A stretch of DNA of 42,779 nucleotides from Ruminococcus flavefaciens (GCA_902762855.1 CACWPR010000010.1:1-42779); one strand, 5' to 3'. Shown: positions 34,484-41,537, numbered from the stretch's first letter. The notes: generated by a model from the letters alone, not told the origin. Program-made: numbers and translations.

Positions 34484-35211
34484 TATTTTTATCGCCTTCT
34501 ACCCAGGAGTGGAACCAGTATGCCACCAGCGGCAATGAGGAAATGTACATGAACATCCTCGCTGACCGTATCGAACCATATCTCCGTTCCAGCGGCATAC
34601 AGTTCGTCCGAAACGCCCCTGACCGGAACGTCAGCGGGGCTATCCAGGATTCAAACTCCGGTAACTATGACGTACATCTTGCTCTCCATTCAAATGCCGC
34701 CCCGGAAAATCTGGCCGGCAGGCTCAGGGGCATTGATATATATTTTGCGCCGAAAAGTTCTCTCAGTGAAAAGCTGGCAAACATCATAGCGAACAATTTG
34801 AAAATGGTCTACCCTCTGCCTGACAAGGTCCGCGCTCTGCCCACTGAGGTGCTTGGGGAGGTTCTGAGGACCCGTGCTGTGGCTGTTCTCTGTGAGCTTG
34901 GCTACCACGACAACTACGCTGATGAGGCATGGCTGAAAAATAACCTTGACTCTATAGCTCAGAATCTGGTTCGCTCCCTCTGCGACTACTTCGGTATCCC
35001 GTTTATCCCCGCTGGGCCTGTACGCTGGGGAACTGTTGCAACTGACGGCACCGGCCTGAACATCCGCAGCTACCCTTCGCTCTCAGGAACCATTCTCGGC
35101 TCCATGCCCAACGGAGCTCAGGTGACTATCAACGGTGAAACTGACGGCTGGTTTGTCGTTGCCTATAACGGTATCACCGGATATGCGAGCAGCAAGTTCA
35201 TCATATATTGA
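34474..35211 (+). CDS. N-acetylmuramoyl-L-alanine amidase (Amidase_3-like) with SH3 domain
   Basis: 245 residues. Amidase-like domain about 1-175 with GNEEMYMN (likely metal-binding Glu near 22), LALHSNAA (His near 72) and CELGYHDN (catalytic Glu region near 146). The usual first zinc ligand block with HGG is replaced by SPSTQE. A bacterial SH3_3 domain (about 183-245, GTGLNIRSYPSL) should bind wall peptides. No signal peptide, so export must be by another route or on lysis. Similar leaderless amidases occur in many Clostridia. The start codon lies in a long stem (34415-34483), which predicts low basal translation. A strong terminator follows. Confidence 0.82.
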   Translation: MPKVFLSPSTQEWNQYATSGNEEMYMNILADRIEPYLRSSGIQFVRNAPDRNVSGAIQDSNSGNYDVHLALHSNAAPENLAGRLRGIDIYFAPKSSLSEKLANIIANNLKMVYPLPDKVRALPTEVLGEVLRTRAVAVLCELGYHDNYADEAWLKNNLDSIAQNLVRSLCDYFGIPFIPAGPVRWGTVATDGTGLNIRSYPSLSGTILGSMPNGAQVTINGETDGWFVVAYNGITGYASSKFIIY

Positions 35212-35213
35212 TA

Positions 35214-35248
35214 AAAAAGCCGTACAGTTTCGTGCTGTACGGCTTTTT
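35214..35248 (+). terminator. Bidirectional terminator between amidase and pseudo-carboxypeptidase genes
   Basis: AAAAAGCCGTACAG (35214-35227), loop TTTCGTG, CTGTACGGCTTTTT (35235-35248). The convergent gene stops at 35250. Confidence 0.95.
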
Positions 35249-35249
35249 G

Positions 35250-36668
35250 TCACTTCTTCTGAGTGGGCTTCTTCTTTTTCTTCTTGCTCATTTTCGGCAC
35301 TGCATATATGGGCTTCAGCGGCTTTGCCTTGCTCTTGAACACTACCCATGAGTAGATACAGATGACGATATATATGATGCAGAGTACTATTGATATTTTC
35401 AGCGCATTCTTAAACCAATCTGACTTATAGAACCTCTTGGCTGCTTCAAGATTGTACTTCGACTTAGAACGTTCAACATCCGAAACTGCTACCAGCTCTA
35501 CGGTACCCAGCTCTTCACCGGAATACTCCAATGTTACCTCTCCAAGGACGTCGCCCTTCTTTACAGGAGCTTGCAGGGAGCTCTTGTACCAGGTTATCTT
35601 GTCCTTTTTAATGAGGGATGTGTCTATCTCGTCATACCAGAGAAGGGAGAATTCCTCCTTCGGACGGGCAAGTACATAGTCGTTTCCGTCTGCAAGCGAT
35701 ACAGGCAGCTCTCCTACCTCAGCGGTATCTGCAAGTATTATCTGATAGGAGAAGTGGTTGAATCCCCAGTCAAAGAGCTTTTTGGCATCGTCTATATGAT
35801 AGTAGGTCACATTTCCCTCGGAATCATTGAAGGGTGCCTTCAGCAGTACTGCAAGGTAATTGTTTCCGTCCTTGCTGGCAATGGAGATTATATTCCTTCC
35901 GGCAGCTACAAGATTTGCTGTCTTTATCCCCTTGGCTCCCATGTAGTAATTCTCGTTATCAGGGTCCATCATGACGTTGGAGTGTTTCCATATCCACTCG
36001 TCGATGTGCTGATGTCTTTCAGGATTCGGAACTGAAGGAGTATAGCTGTACGTAGTTGCTATGTTCTCAAAAAGCGGCACATCAAGTGCGTACCTTGTGA
36101 GAGTCGTCATATCTCTTGCGGTAGTGTACTGGTTCTCATCATACATTCCTGTGGGGTTTGTAAAGTGAGTCGAGCTCATTCCAAGCTCTGCTGCCTTGTT
36201 GTTCATCATCTCAACGAATCCGCTTACACTGTCACCACCTACGTGATATGCAAGTGTTTCAGCAGCCTCAACCGATGATGTCAGCATCATACAGTAAAGC
36301 AGGTCGTTTATTGTAAGAACGTCACCGTCACAAAGGTCACAGTCCGGAAGGTCATCGCTGAAATCCCTTTCGTTAAGAGTCTCATAGATGTGTGTGTAGA
36401 CCTCCGGGTCAAGTGTGAGTTCCTTGTTGAGGTCGTGGCACTCCTCCAGCACAATGACTGCTGTCATTATATTTACAAGAGGTCCCGGCATCTGTTTGAG
36501 GTCAGGATTCTTTTCGTGGAGGATTATGTCAGCATCAAGATTCACAAGCACTGCCGACTCACTCTGGATAGGCGATTTAAGCGGAAAACTCATTGCTTTG
36601 GCCTTGGGTATATATACAAACGGCATCAGCAGCGCTAATGCTGCGATGACAGAAATCAGTCTCTTCAT
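35250..36668 (-). CDS. S11-family D-Ala-D-Ala carboxypeptidase homologue, active site lost
   Basis: 472 residues from the ATG at 36668 (AAGGAG 6 nt upstream). Signal peptide about 1-25, an S11 peptidase-like domain (about 32-285), a C-terminal beta domain (about 290-410), one membrane helix (about 418-440) and a very basic tail ending KKKKKKPTQKK. The fold is clear (LLYCMML, HFTNPTGMYDENQYTTARDM, GIKTA, NYLAVLL), but all three catalytic motifs are altered: SxxK is P63-L-V-N66, SxN is S131-S-V133, KTG is K249-T-A251. It is therefore unlikely to cleave or bind D-Ala-D-Ala covalently, and may be a structural or sensing wall protein. Its reading frame is intact, which argues against simple decay. 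Confidence 0.88.
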   Translation of the reverse strand: MKRLISVIAALALLMPFVYIPKAKAMSFPLKSPIQSESAVLVNLDADIILHEKNPDLKQMPGPLVNIMTAVIVLEECHDLNKELTLDPEVYTHIYETLNERDFSDDLPDCDLCDGDVLTINDLLYCMMLTSSVEAAETLAYHVGGDSVSGFVEMMNNKAAELGMSSTHFTNPTGMYDENQYTTARDMTTLTRYALDVPLFENIATTYSYTPSVPNPERHQHIDEWIWKHSNVMMDPDNENYYMGAKGIKTANLVAAGRNIISIASKDGNNYLAVLLKAPFNDSEGNVTYYHIDDAKKLFDWGFNHFSYQIILADTAEVGELPVSLADGNDYVLARPKEEFSLLWYDEIDTSLIKKDKITWYKSSLQAPVKKGDVLGEVTLEYSGEELGTVELVAVSDVERSKSKYNLEAAKRFYKSDWFKNALKISIVLCIIYIVICIYSWVVFKSKAKPLKPIYAVPKMSKKKKKKPTQKK

Positions 36669-36685
36669 ATGCTCTCCTTCATTTA

Positions 36686-36743
36686 TACGGACATCCGTAG
36701 ATTCATACATTAATATTATAACACATCCTGAGAGATTTTTAAA
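36686..36743 (-). promoter_or_regulatory. Promoter and leader hairpin of the S11 homologue gene
   Basis: Reading leftward: TTTAAA (36738-36743), 17-bp spacer, TATAAT (36715-36720), then TACGG-ATGT-CCGTA (36699-36686) upstream of AAGGAG. Confidence 0.65.
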
Positions 36744-36809
36744 GCCTTTTTAAAAATTTTTTTGAAAATTTTATGTCATCTGTATCCCCGACCTGAGCTC
36801 CATTAACAC

Positions 36810-36838
36810 TTGCTTTATATACTAAGATGTGATATAAT
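36810..36838 (+). promoter_or_regulatory. Promoter of the metallophosphoesterase gene
   Basis: TTGCTT (36810-36815), 17-bp spacer, TATAAT (36833-36838). A small GTAT/ATAC hairpin (36843-36855) ends at the CGGAGG ribosome binding site. Confidence 0.7.
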
Positions 36839-36868
36839 AGATGTATCAAATATACGGAGGAACCTTAA

Positions 36869-37531
36869 TTGATATACGTTACTGGAGATACTCACGGAGA
36901 CCTCAGCAGATTCAAGGAGCCCGGCATGAAAAAGCTGCGTCGGGGTGATACCCTCATTATCTGCGGAGATTTCGGTTTTATTTGGAACGGCTCCAAAAAA
37001 GAAAAGTCTGTACTGAAAAAACTCGCATCAAAAAACTTCACTATCGCTTTTGTGGACGGCTGTCATGAGAATTTCGATATACTTGAAAGTCTTCCTGTAA
37101 CTAACTGGAACGGCGGTAAAGTACAAATGATAGCCGGCAACATCGTTCACTTGATGCGTGGACAGGTCTATACTATTGAGGGAAAGAAAATATTCGCATT
37201 CGGCGGCGGTCACAGTCAGGACTACGATTTCCGCAGGGACAGCGAATGGTGGGAACGTGAACAGCCCTCCCATGACGAGATCCGTGAGGGTCTTCATAAC
37301 CTTGAGATAAACGACAATACCGTTGACTACATCATAACCCACGAGCCGCCTGCTTCTCTCAAGGACTGCCTCAATGTTGACGTCCTTCAGAGACTGGAGG
37401 TACACGCTTTCTTTGAGGACATAATCAAGACCTGTACATATAAAAAATGGTATTTCGGCAAATGCCATATCGATAAGCATATACCGATAAAATTCTATGC
37501 GGTGTTCAATAACGTTACGCCGCTGAAATGA
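36869..37531 (+). CDS. Calcineurin-like metallophosphoesterase with altered metal ligands
   Basis: 220 residues with a TTG start, 8 nt after GGAGG. Motif I is GDTHGD (6-11), motif II GDFG (33-36), then DGCHENFD (63-70), GGGHSQDYD (112-120), THEPP (157-161) and the final FGKCHIDK (196-203). Family members normally have GNHE and GHxH at the third and last motifs; here Asn is C65 and the first His is K198. The fold is preserved but one or both metals may bind poorly. Substrates of this small family are not known. The next gene follows by 46 bp and may be co-transcribed. Confidence 0.85.
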   Translation: MIYVTGDTHGDLSRFKEPGMKKLRRGDTLIICGDFGFIWNGSKKEKSVLKKLASKNFTIAFVDGCHENFDILESLPVTNWNGGKVQMIAGNIVHLMRGQVYTIEGKKIFAFGGGHSQDYDFRRDSEWWEREQPSHDEIREGLHNLEINDNTVDYIITHEPPASLKDCLNVDVLQRLEVHAFFEDIIKTCTYKKWYFGKCHIDKHIPIKFYAVFNNVTPLK

Positions 37532-37577
37532 TACATAACACCGATCCACTAACAAATACGCTAACAGAGGTGATATT

Positions 37578-38471
37578 ATGATACCTTACGGAACAACTAC
37601 AAAAGTCGGAGAAAACGAAATAAACATCTATTCTGAAGGAAACGGCAGCTTAACTATTGTATTCATGGCAGGTTCAGGTATCGGATGCCCGGCTCTTGAG
37701 TATAAACCGATATACAGAAGAATGTCTGATGAATACAGAATAGCTGTTGTCGAAAAAGCAGGATATGGTCTGAGCGGCCCTGCAAAAACAGCGAGAACAG
37801 TGGAAAATCTTGTAGAGGAAAGCAGAACTGCTTTAAGAAATCTGGGCATATTACCGCCATATATACTCACACCTCATTCCTATTCCGGATTTGAAGCTAT
37901 ATGGTGGGCTAACACCTATCCCGAAGAAATAAAGGCTGTACTCAGTCTGGATATGGGATTCCCGAACATGATGAAAGCTCAGGCAAAAGAGATACCTGCT
38001 GATAAGAAAAAGGCAATGGTAAACCGAACAAGAAAGCTCATGCAGAAAGTTGCGAAACGTGGATTTTTCGCAAAAATACTGCGGAAGCAGACCGTAAATG
38101 CCTCCGGACTTCTTGATGGAGGCGAACTCACTGATGACGAGAAAAATACCTACACGGAGGTCTACTATAAAAACGCTGCCAGTGAGGCAGTTTTTGAAGA
38201 ATCTGTCCTTGCAGAAGAAAATGCAGTAAAAGCTGACAGTACAGGTCCATTGTCATGTCCTTCCTGCCTGATAGTAAGCAACATGAAAACACCTGTAAAA
38301 GCTATCACATGGCAGCAGGCTGCAAAGGAATATGCAGAGAGCTGCAAGAATGCAGAGCTTCATATTCTCAGTGAGGGGCATATGATGTATGCCAGAATCC
38401 CCGACAAGTGTGAATTGACAAGCAGAATCAGAAATATGAAAAAAGGCGTGAAAAGCCTAAAAAATACTTGA
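37578..38471 (+). CDS. Alpha/beta hydrolase
   Basis: 297 residues. Order of motifs fits the alpha/beta hydrolase fold: IVFMAGSG (oxyanion strand, about 27-34), VEKAGYGLSG (about 58-67), nucleophile elbow HSYSGFEA (serine about 96), an inserted helical cap (about 130-205) and GHM near 270 as likely catalytic His. No signal peptide. AGAGGTGA lies 5 nt before the ATG. The C-terminal 12 residues are Lys-rich and low complexity and run into sequence that resembles the repeat motifs of the neighbouring transposable element, so the gene's end may have been altered by the insertion. Substrate unknown. Confidence 0.85.
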   Translation: MIPYGTTTKVGENEINIYSEGNGSLTIVFMAGSGIGCPALEYKPIYRRMSDEYRIAVVEKAGYGLSGPAKTARTVENLVEESRTALRNLGILPPYILTPHSYSGFEAIWWANTYPEEIKAVLSLDMGFPNMMKAQAKEIPADKKKAMVNRTRKLMQKVAKRGFFAKILRKQTVNASGLLDGGELTDDEKNTYTEVYYKNAASEAVFEESVLAEENAVKADSTGPLSCPSCLIVSNMKTPVKAITWQQAAKEYAESCKNAELHILSEGHMMYARIPDKCELTSRIRNMKKGVKSLKNT

Positions 38472-38485
38472 AACATCTGAAAAAG

Positions 38486-38704
38486 TGCGTAAAATAGCCG
38501 ATAATCAAGTGTGAAAATGTGTAAAAGCTGATTATGAACAAAATATGAACTGTCAAAAGAAAATGCGTAGAATTTACGGAATTTCCCGTAAGCTCTACGC
38601 ATTATTTTTTTGTGTTTAAAACTGTTTAAGCGGCATTTAAATGTTATTCAAATAACGTGTAAACAGCGTAATATAGCAATGTTTTTGCGTTTAAAAACTT
38701 AAAT
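38486..38704 (+). repeat. Cluster of degenerate TGYGT-A/T-rich direct repeats, candidate transposase sites
   Basis: Copies start at 38486 (TGCGTAAAATAGCCGATAAT), 38518 (TGTGTAAAAGCTGATTATG), 38564 (TGCGTAGAATTTACGG), 38611 (TGTGTTTAAAACTG), 38656 (CGTGTAAACAGCGTAATAT) and 38686 (TGCGTTTAAAAACTT). All point the same way and sit where Mu-type ends carry several transposase-binding sites. The first two are most alike. Confidence 0.45.
38562..38611 (+). terminator. Intrinsic terminator left of the repressor gene
   Basis: AATGCGTAGA (38562-38571) pairs with TCTACGCATT (38594-38603), with an inner TTACGG/CCGTAA stem, followed by ATTTTTTT. It ends transcription coming from the hydrolase gene. Confidence 0.82.
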
Positions 38705-38780
38705 ACCATTTTAAAAACAAAAAGGAAAACTCTAATTTCTACATTAAGCCTGGGCTGGGAACCTGGGAACTAAAATTGCA

Positions 38781-38806
38781 GGGGTAGGGAACCAGTTCCC
38801 TACCCC
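38781..38806. terminator. Perfect 12-bp inverted repeat after the repressor gene
   Basis: GGGGTAGGGAAC, CA, GTTCCCTACCCC. It lies 50 bp beyond the repressor stop. The T content on the leftward strand is low, so it could be a terminator or a protein site; GGGAAC also occurs at 38757 and 38765. Nothing else was recognised in the gene-free stretch 38472-38855 besides the repeats and terminator listed. Confidence 0.55.
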
Positions 38807-38855
38807 TATTATTATACAAAATGTAAAAATAAATATAGGGAAACTCATGCATTTA

Positions 38856-39563
38856 TCAAGCAAGTTCAGCTACACCGATTACTCTCCCCTTACACTCGAT
38901 ATTCCCATCTTCCGGAAAAATATCATTATACTCAGTGTTGCGTGAAATAAGTCGATCTTTGCCGGCTTCTTTTATGTATCCTTTACCGTTCTGGACAAAC
39001 AATCCCACCTGACCAACTGGAATCTCTGAAGCCAAAGATATATATACAATGTCACCATCATAATAGTCTGGTTCCATACTTCTGCCTTCAATCTCGACAG
39101 CAAAATCTGCTTGTCGAGCTTCTGGTGTGTCTATAACTTCTATTGACTTCCATTGATCGGGATTGTTGAGGTCAAATCCTGCTCCGGCTGATACTTTATT
39201 CTCGCTTAAACGACGGAAGGTGATTATAGGCTGGCTCTGAGTCATCACGCAGCGCTCATACTCGACTTCAAGAGCTACGTCAATAAGTTTTTTTCCGTAC
39301 TCATCCAGTGTACGGTATTTTCTTATGTGATCGTTTTCGTTAAAACTGCATAAGGGTTCATTAAGTTCATTCCCTGTTAGTAGTAAGTAAGGTGAAACTT
39401 TTAAGAACTCACAAATGGGAATAATATGCTTTGCCGGAGGGTCAGTTCCTCTGTTTTTCCAGTTTGTCATAGTGCTTGAACTGATTCCGATAGCCTCGCA
39501 TAAATCAGCCTGTTTTAGCCCTTTTTTCTCTAATAAAGATATAATATTATTAATAACAAACAA
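38856..39563 (-). CDS. Phage repressor, HTH plus S24 self-cleaving peptidase
   Basis: 235 residues, TTG start at 39563 with AAGGAAG 8 nt upstream (no in-frame ATG is well placed). Helix-turn-helix at about 15-45 (LKQADLCEAIGISSSTMTNWK). The S24 domain has a cleavage site Ala-Gly around 126-129 (SAGAG), active serine S162 in EGRSMEPDYYDGD and lysine K198 in GYIKEAG. This CI/LexA-like design allows RecA-triggered self-cleavage and prophage induction by DNA damage. It probably represses the rightward early promoter through the sites at 39598, 39629 and 40266, and a further site lies inside its own gene (39408). It differs from the c repressor of Mu itself, which is not an S24 protein. Confidence 0.92.
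   Translation of the reverse strand: MFVINNIISLLEKKGLKQADLCEAIGISSSTMTNWKNRGTDPPAKHIIPICEFLKVSPYLLLTGNELNEPLCSFNENDHIRKYRTLDEYGKKLIDVALEVEYERCVMTQSQPIITFRRLSENKVSAGAGFDLNNPDQWKSIEVIDTPEARQADFAVEIEGRSMEPDYYDGDIVYISLASEIPVGQVGLFVQNGKGYIKEAGKDRLISRNTEYNDIFPEDGNIECKGRVIGVAELA
39408..39421. promoter_or_regulatory. Candidate operator inside the repressor gene
   Basis: CTCACAAATGGGAA matches the operator pattern CTCnCAAATGnGAG in 13 of 14 positions considered, with the last base different. Confidence 0.4.
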
Positions 39564-39597
39564 ACATAACACTTCCTTTCTGTGCAAAACGCTAAAA

Positions 39598-39611
39598 TTC
39601 ACAAATGGGAG
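39598..39611. promoter_or_regulatory. Candidate operator O1
   Basis: TTCACAAATGGGAG, in the repressor leader. Its centre is 31 bp, about three helical turns, from the centre of O2. Confidence 0.6.
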
Positions 39612-39620
39612 CAAATTTAA

Positions 39621-39649
39621 TTGACAAGCTCCCAAATGTGAGCTATAAT
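39621..39649 (+). promoter_or_regulatory. Early promoter of the Mu-like element, with operator O2 in the spacer
   Basis: TTGACA (39621-39626), 17-bp spacer, TATAAT (39644-39649), both consensus. The spacer contains CTCCCAAATGTGAG (39629-39642), so repressor binding there would block RNA polymerase completely. Confidence 0.85.
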
Positions 39650-39737
39650 ATTAATGACGAATATCTCAGGGCGCAAAAACCCTACGATAATTCTACCATA
39701 AGAAACTTGAAATGTAAATAGGAAAGGAATGATTTTT

Positions 39738-39926
39738 ATGAAAATTGAAATCAGCGGTTCGCCTAAAGAAATTGCTGAACTCGCACTGAATATGCAAGTT
39801 CAGCAAGAAAAGAGGGACGTATCATCAAAATTAGTCATAGGAGTAATTATGAAAAAATTTTGTGATGATTTTGGATTGCATGACGAAGAGATAGACGCTT
39901 TATTGAAAAAAATCATTAAGGAATGA
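39738..39926 (+). CDS. Small early protein of the Mu-like element, unknown
   Basis: 62 residues, first gene after the early promoter. The ATG at 39738 has AAAGGA 9 nt upstream; the ATG three codons before it touches that site. Begins MKIEISGSPKEIAELALN, a short strand followed by a helix, and ends with an acidic-basic helix. No family recognised. Its last 11 bp overlap the end of the convergent gene 39916-40230. Confidence 0.6.
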   Translation: MKIEISGSPKEIAELALNMQVQQEKRDVSSKLVIGVIMKKFCDDFGLHDEEIDALLKKIIKE

Positions 39927-40230
39927 ATTTGGATGCTATATCCAAGAATCCTTTTGCAACGCCTTTAAATCTATTCTCCATATCCTTAATTGCGGAATCA
40001 GTAAGCTCAAATTCCCCGTCTACATAACGCTTTATGGCTCCTGCCTCTTGCAATTCTCGAAGAGCGTGTTCAACGTTATCAGGGTTCATTTTTGATAAGA
40101 CTTCATCATTATACTGAAAATTAAATGAAAATTCTACTGATTCATCAATGCTTTTTCCGTCTTTAATTCGCTTTTTATACACCTTAAAAATACGAGTTAG
40201 AACATCTTGAGTTTGTTTAGTTAGATCCAT
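39916..40230 (-). CDS. Small winged-helix-like protein of the Mu-like element
   Basis: 104 residues from the ATG at 40230 (GGGAGGTG 7 nt upstream). Predominantly helical; residues about 55-90 (NVEHALRELQEAGAIKRYVDG then EFELTD) look like a winged helix recognition helix and wing. It is transcribed against the surrounding early genes, from the region of the 40266 operator, so it may be a second lysogenic-state gene. Function not known. Confidence 0.65.
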   Translation of the reverse strand: MDLTKQTQDVLTRIFKVYKKRIKDGKSIDESVEFSFNFQYNDEVLSKMNPDNVEHALRELQEAGAIKRYVDGEFELTDSAIKDMENRFKGVAKGFLDIASKFIP

Positions 40231-40265
40231 ATTTTCACCTCCCTCTTTTTTATTGTATATAACCA

Positions 40266-40279
40266 CTCCCAAATGAAAG
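40266..40279. promoter_or_regulatory. Candidate operator O4 before the Cro-like gene
   Basis: CTCCCAAATGAAAG shares the CTCCCAAATG core of O2. It lies between the leftward gene 39916-40230 and the HTH gene at 40290 and overlaps the latter's ribosome binding site. Confidence 0.5.
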
Positions 40280-40289
40280 GACTGATAAT

Positions 40290-40502
40290 ATGACCTTAGG
40301 AAATAAGATAAGAAACCGCCGAGAGGAGCTGGGGCTTACTCAGCCGGAGCTGGCGGAAAAGACAAAACTCACTCAGGGGTACATCTCCAGAGTAGAAAAT
40401 GACAAATTCATACCCAAAGCCAGCACGCTGCTCCTGCTCGCTTCATCACTGAAACTCCCGGCAAAAGAACTGCTGAGTGTTACTGAGAGGAGGGCGAGCT
40501 GA
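40290..40502 (+). CDS. Cro/Ner-like XRE-family regulator
   Basis: 70 residues, nearly all one HTH_3 domain: IRNRREELGLTQPELAEKTK then LTQGYISRVEND, the recognition helix. It is the expected small early regulator that opposes the repressor. AAAGGA lies 9 nt before the ATG. Its stop overlaps the next start (TGATG). Confidence 0.85.
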   Translation: MTLGNKIRNRREELGLTQPELAEKTKLTQGYISRVENDKFIPKASTLLLLASSLKLPAKELLSVTERRAS

Positions 40503-40825
40503 TGATTACAGAAGTAAAACCAAACGGCGAATGGAGCGTCAAAGGTGTAGACCTTAAGAAATGCTCACCTGAAATGTATGGTGCTTTATGCAAACTAAGA
40601 GATTACGAAAAAACAGGACTGAATCCTGATGACTTCGTAGGTAAAGGCTACGAGAAGAAATATATGTACAAGGTCTTCTACAAAACTTCTTCCGGAGCTG
40701 ACTTCCAGGGCATTTTGTGTGAGACTAAAGAAAATGCCGAACAGATCGCTGATATGCTTGAAAAAGCAGGTTGCAGCAATGTGCTTGTAAATCAGTGGTC
40801 GTGGCAAGTATTTATTGAGGAATAA
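40502..40825 (+). CDS. Phage-type hypothetical protein with YEKTGL motif
   Basis: 107 residues, translation coupled to the HTH gene (TGATG overlap, AGGAGG upstream). The segment LCKLRDYEKTGLNPDD resembles the conserved phage motif DYExTGLxPEE found in small clostridial phage proteins. The C-terminal half (FYKTSSGADFQGI to NVLVNQWSW) looks like a small alpha/beta fold. No function is known. Confidence 0.7.
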   Translation: MITEVKPNGEWSVKGVDLKKCSPEMYGALCKLRDYEKTGLNPDDFVGKGYEKKYMYKVFYKTSSGADFQGILCETKENAEQIADMLEKAGCSNVLVNQWSWQVFIEE

Positions 40826-40828
40826 CAT

Positions 40829-41017
40829 ATGCAGAACAGTATCATAGAAGCCTTCAACGAGACATACAACTGTGACTATAAGAGCTTTGAACAGATCAAG
40901 AAAGAGTATCCGGTGACTGAGATACTTGATGTATGGCTCAGATATGAAGGCATAGTCGGATATACAAGAGACATCATCGACCTGCTCGGTGAATGTGAAG
41001 TATACATAGAAGAATAG
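40829..41017 (+). CDS. Small acidic protein of the Mu-like element, unknown
   Basis: 62 residues, 3 bp after the previous stop, with GAGGAA upstream. Rich in Glu, Tyr and Ile, probably two to three helices. No family recognised. Confidence 0.6.
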   Translation: MQNSIIEAFNETYNCDYKSFEQIKKEYPVTEILDVWLRYEGIVGYTRDIIDLLGECEVYIEE

Positions 41018-41022
41018 CCGAA

Positions 41023-41066
41023 ACAGCGGACACGCTCCGCTGTCTGCCGGGGACGGTCTCCCGGCA
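41023..41066 (+). repeat. Two tandem GC-rich hairpins
   Basis: ACAGCGGA-CACGC-TCCGCTGT (41023-41043) followed one base later by TGCCGGG-GACGGTCT-CCCGGCA (41045-41066). No T run follows, so they are not a standard terminator. Confidence 0.6.
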
Positions 41067-41114
41067 CTGATGATGGCAGACCAAGAAACTTGAAAACAGA
41101 AAAGAGGTGTAACT

Positions 41115-41450
41115 ATGGATTACAATTACTTTGCGTCCTTGTATCTGACAAGCATATCGACAGCGGTTCTTGCACTCAGCAATATGTGCTGCTGCGAGCT
41201 GGATCCGGAGCAGAGGCGGAAGATACTGATCTCAATGCTGGAGCTCGAACAGTCAACGGCTGATCTCATTGCTGAGCTGGAACTGAATGCTGCCGGAGCT
41301 AAGATATGCAAAGAGGGCTTTATCTACGCAAACGATACTGCGATACGTCACTTACAAAAAATCCAGTCACAGAGCTGCGACTTTGACGAGTACACAACAG
41401 CCCTGAAACTGGAGAACAAGACATTAAAAGAGGAGTTAAACTCTCTTTAA
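41115..41450 (+). CDS. Helical protein of the Mu-like element, unknown
   Basis: 111 residues, AGAGGTG 6 nt before the ATG. Begins MDYNYFASLYLTSISTAVLA; contains MCCCELDPEQRRK, and the C-terminal third looks like a coiled coil (YTTALKLENKTLKEELNSL). No family recognised; it precedes the transposase gene. Confidence 0.65.
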   Translation: MDYNYFASLYLTSISTAVLALSNMCCCELDPEQRRKILISMLELEQSTADLIAELELNAAGAKICKEGFIYANDTAIRHLQKIQSQSCDFDEYTTALKLENKTLKEELNSL

Positions 41451-41537
41451 TGCTCAGTTAAAAGTGTATCACAGAAATAAGTATTTGTCAAGAAATATTT
41501 TGCTGGGGCTTACTGCTCCGGCGGAAAGGAGGGACAA

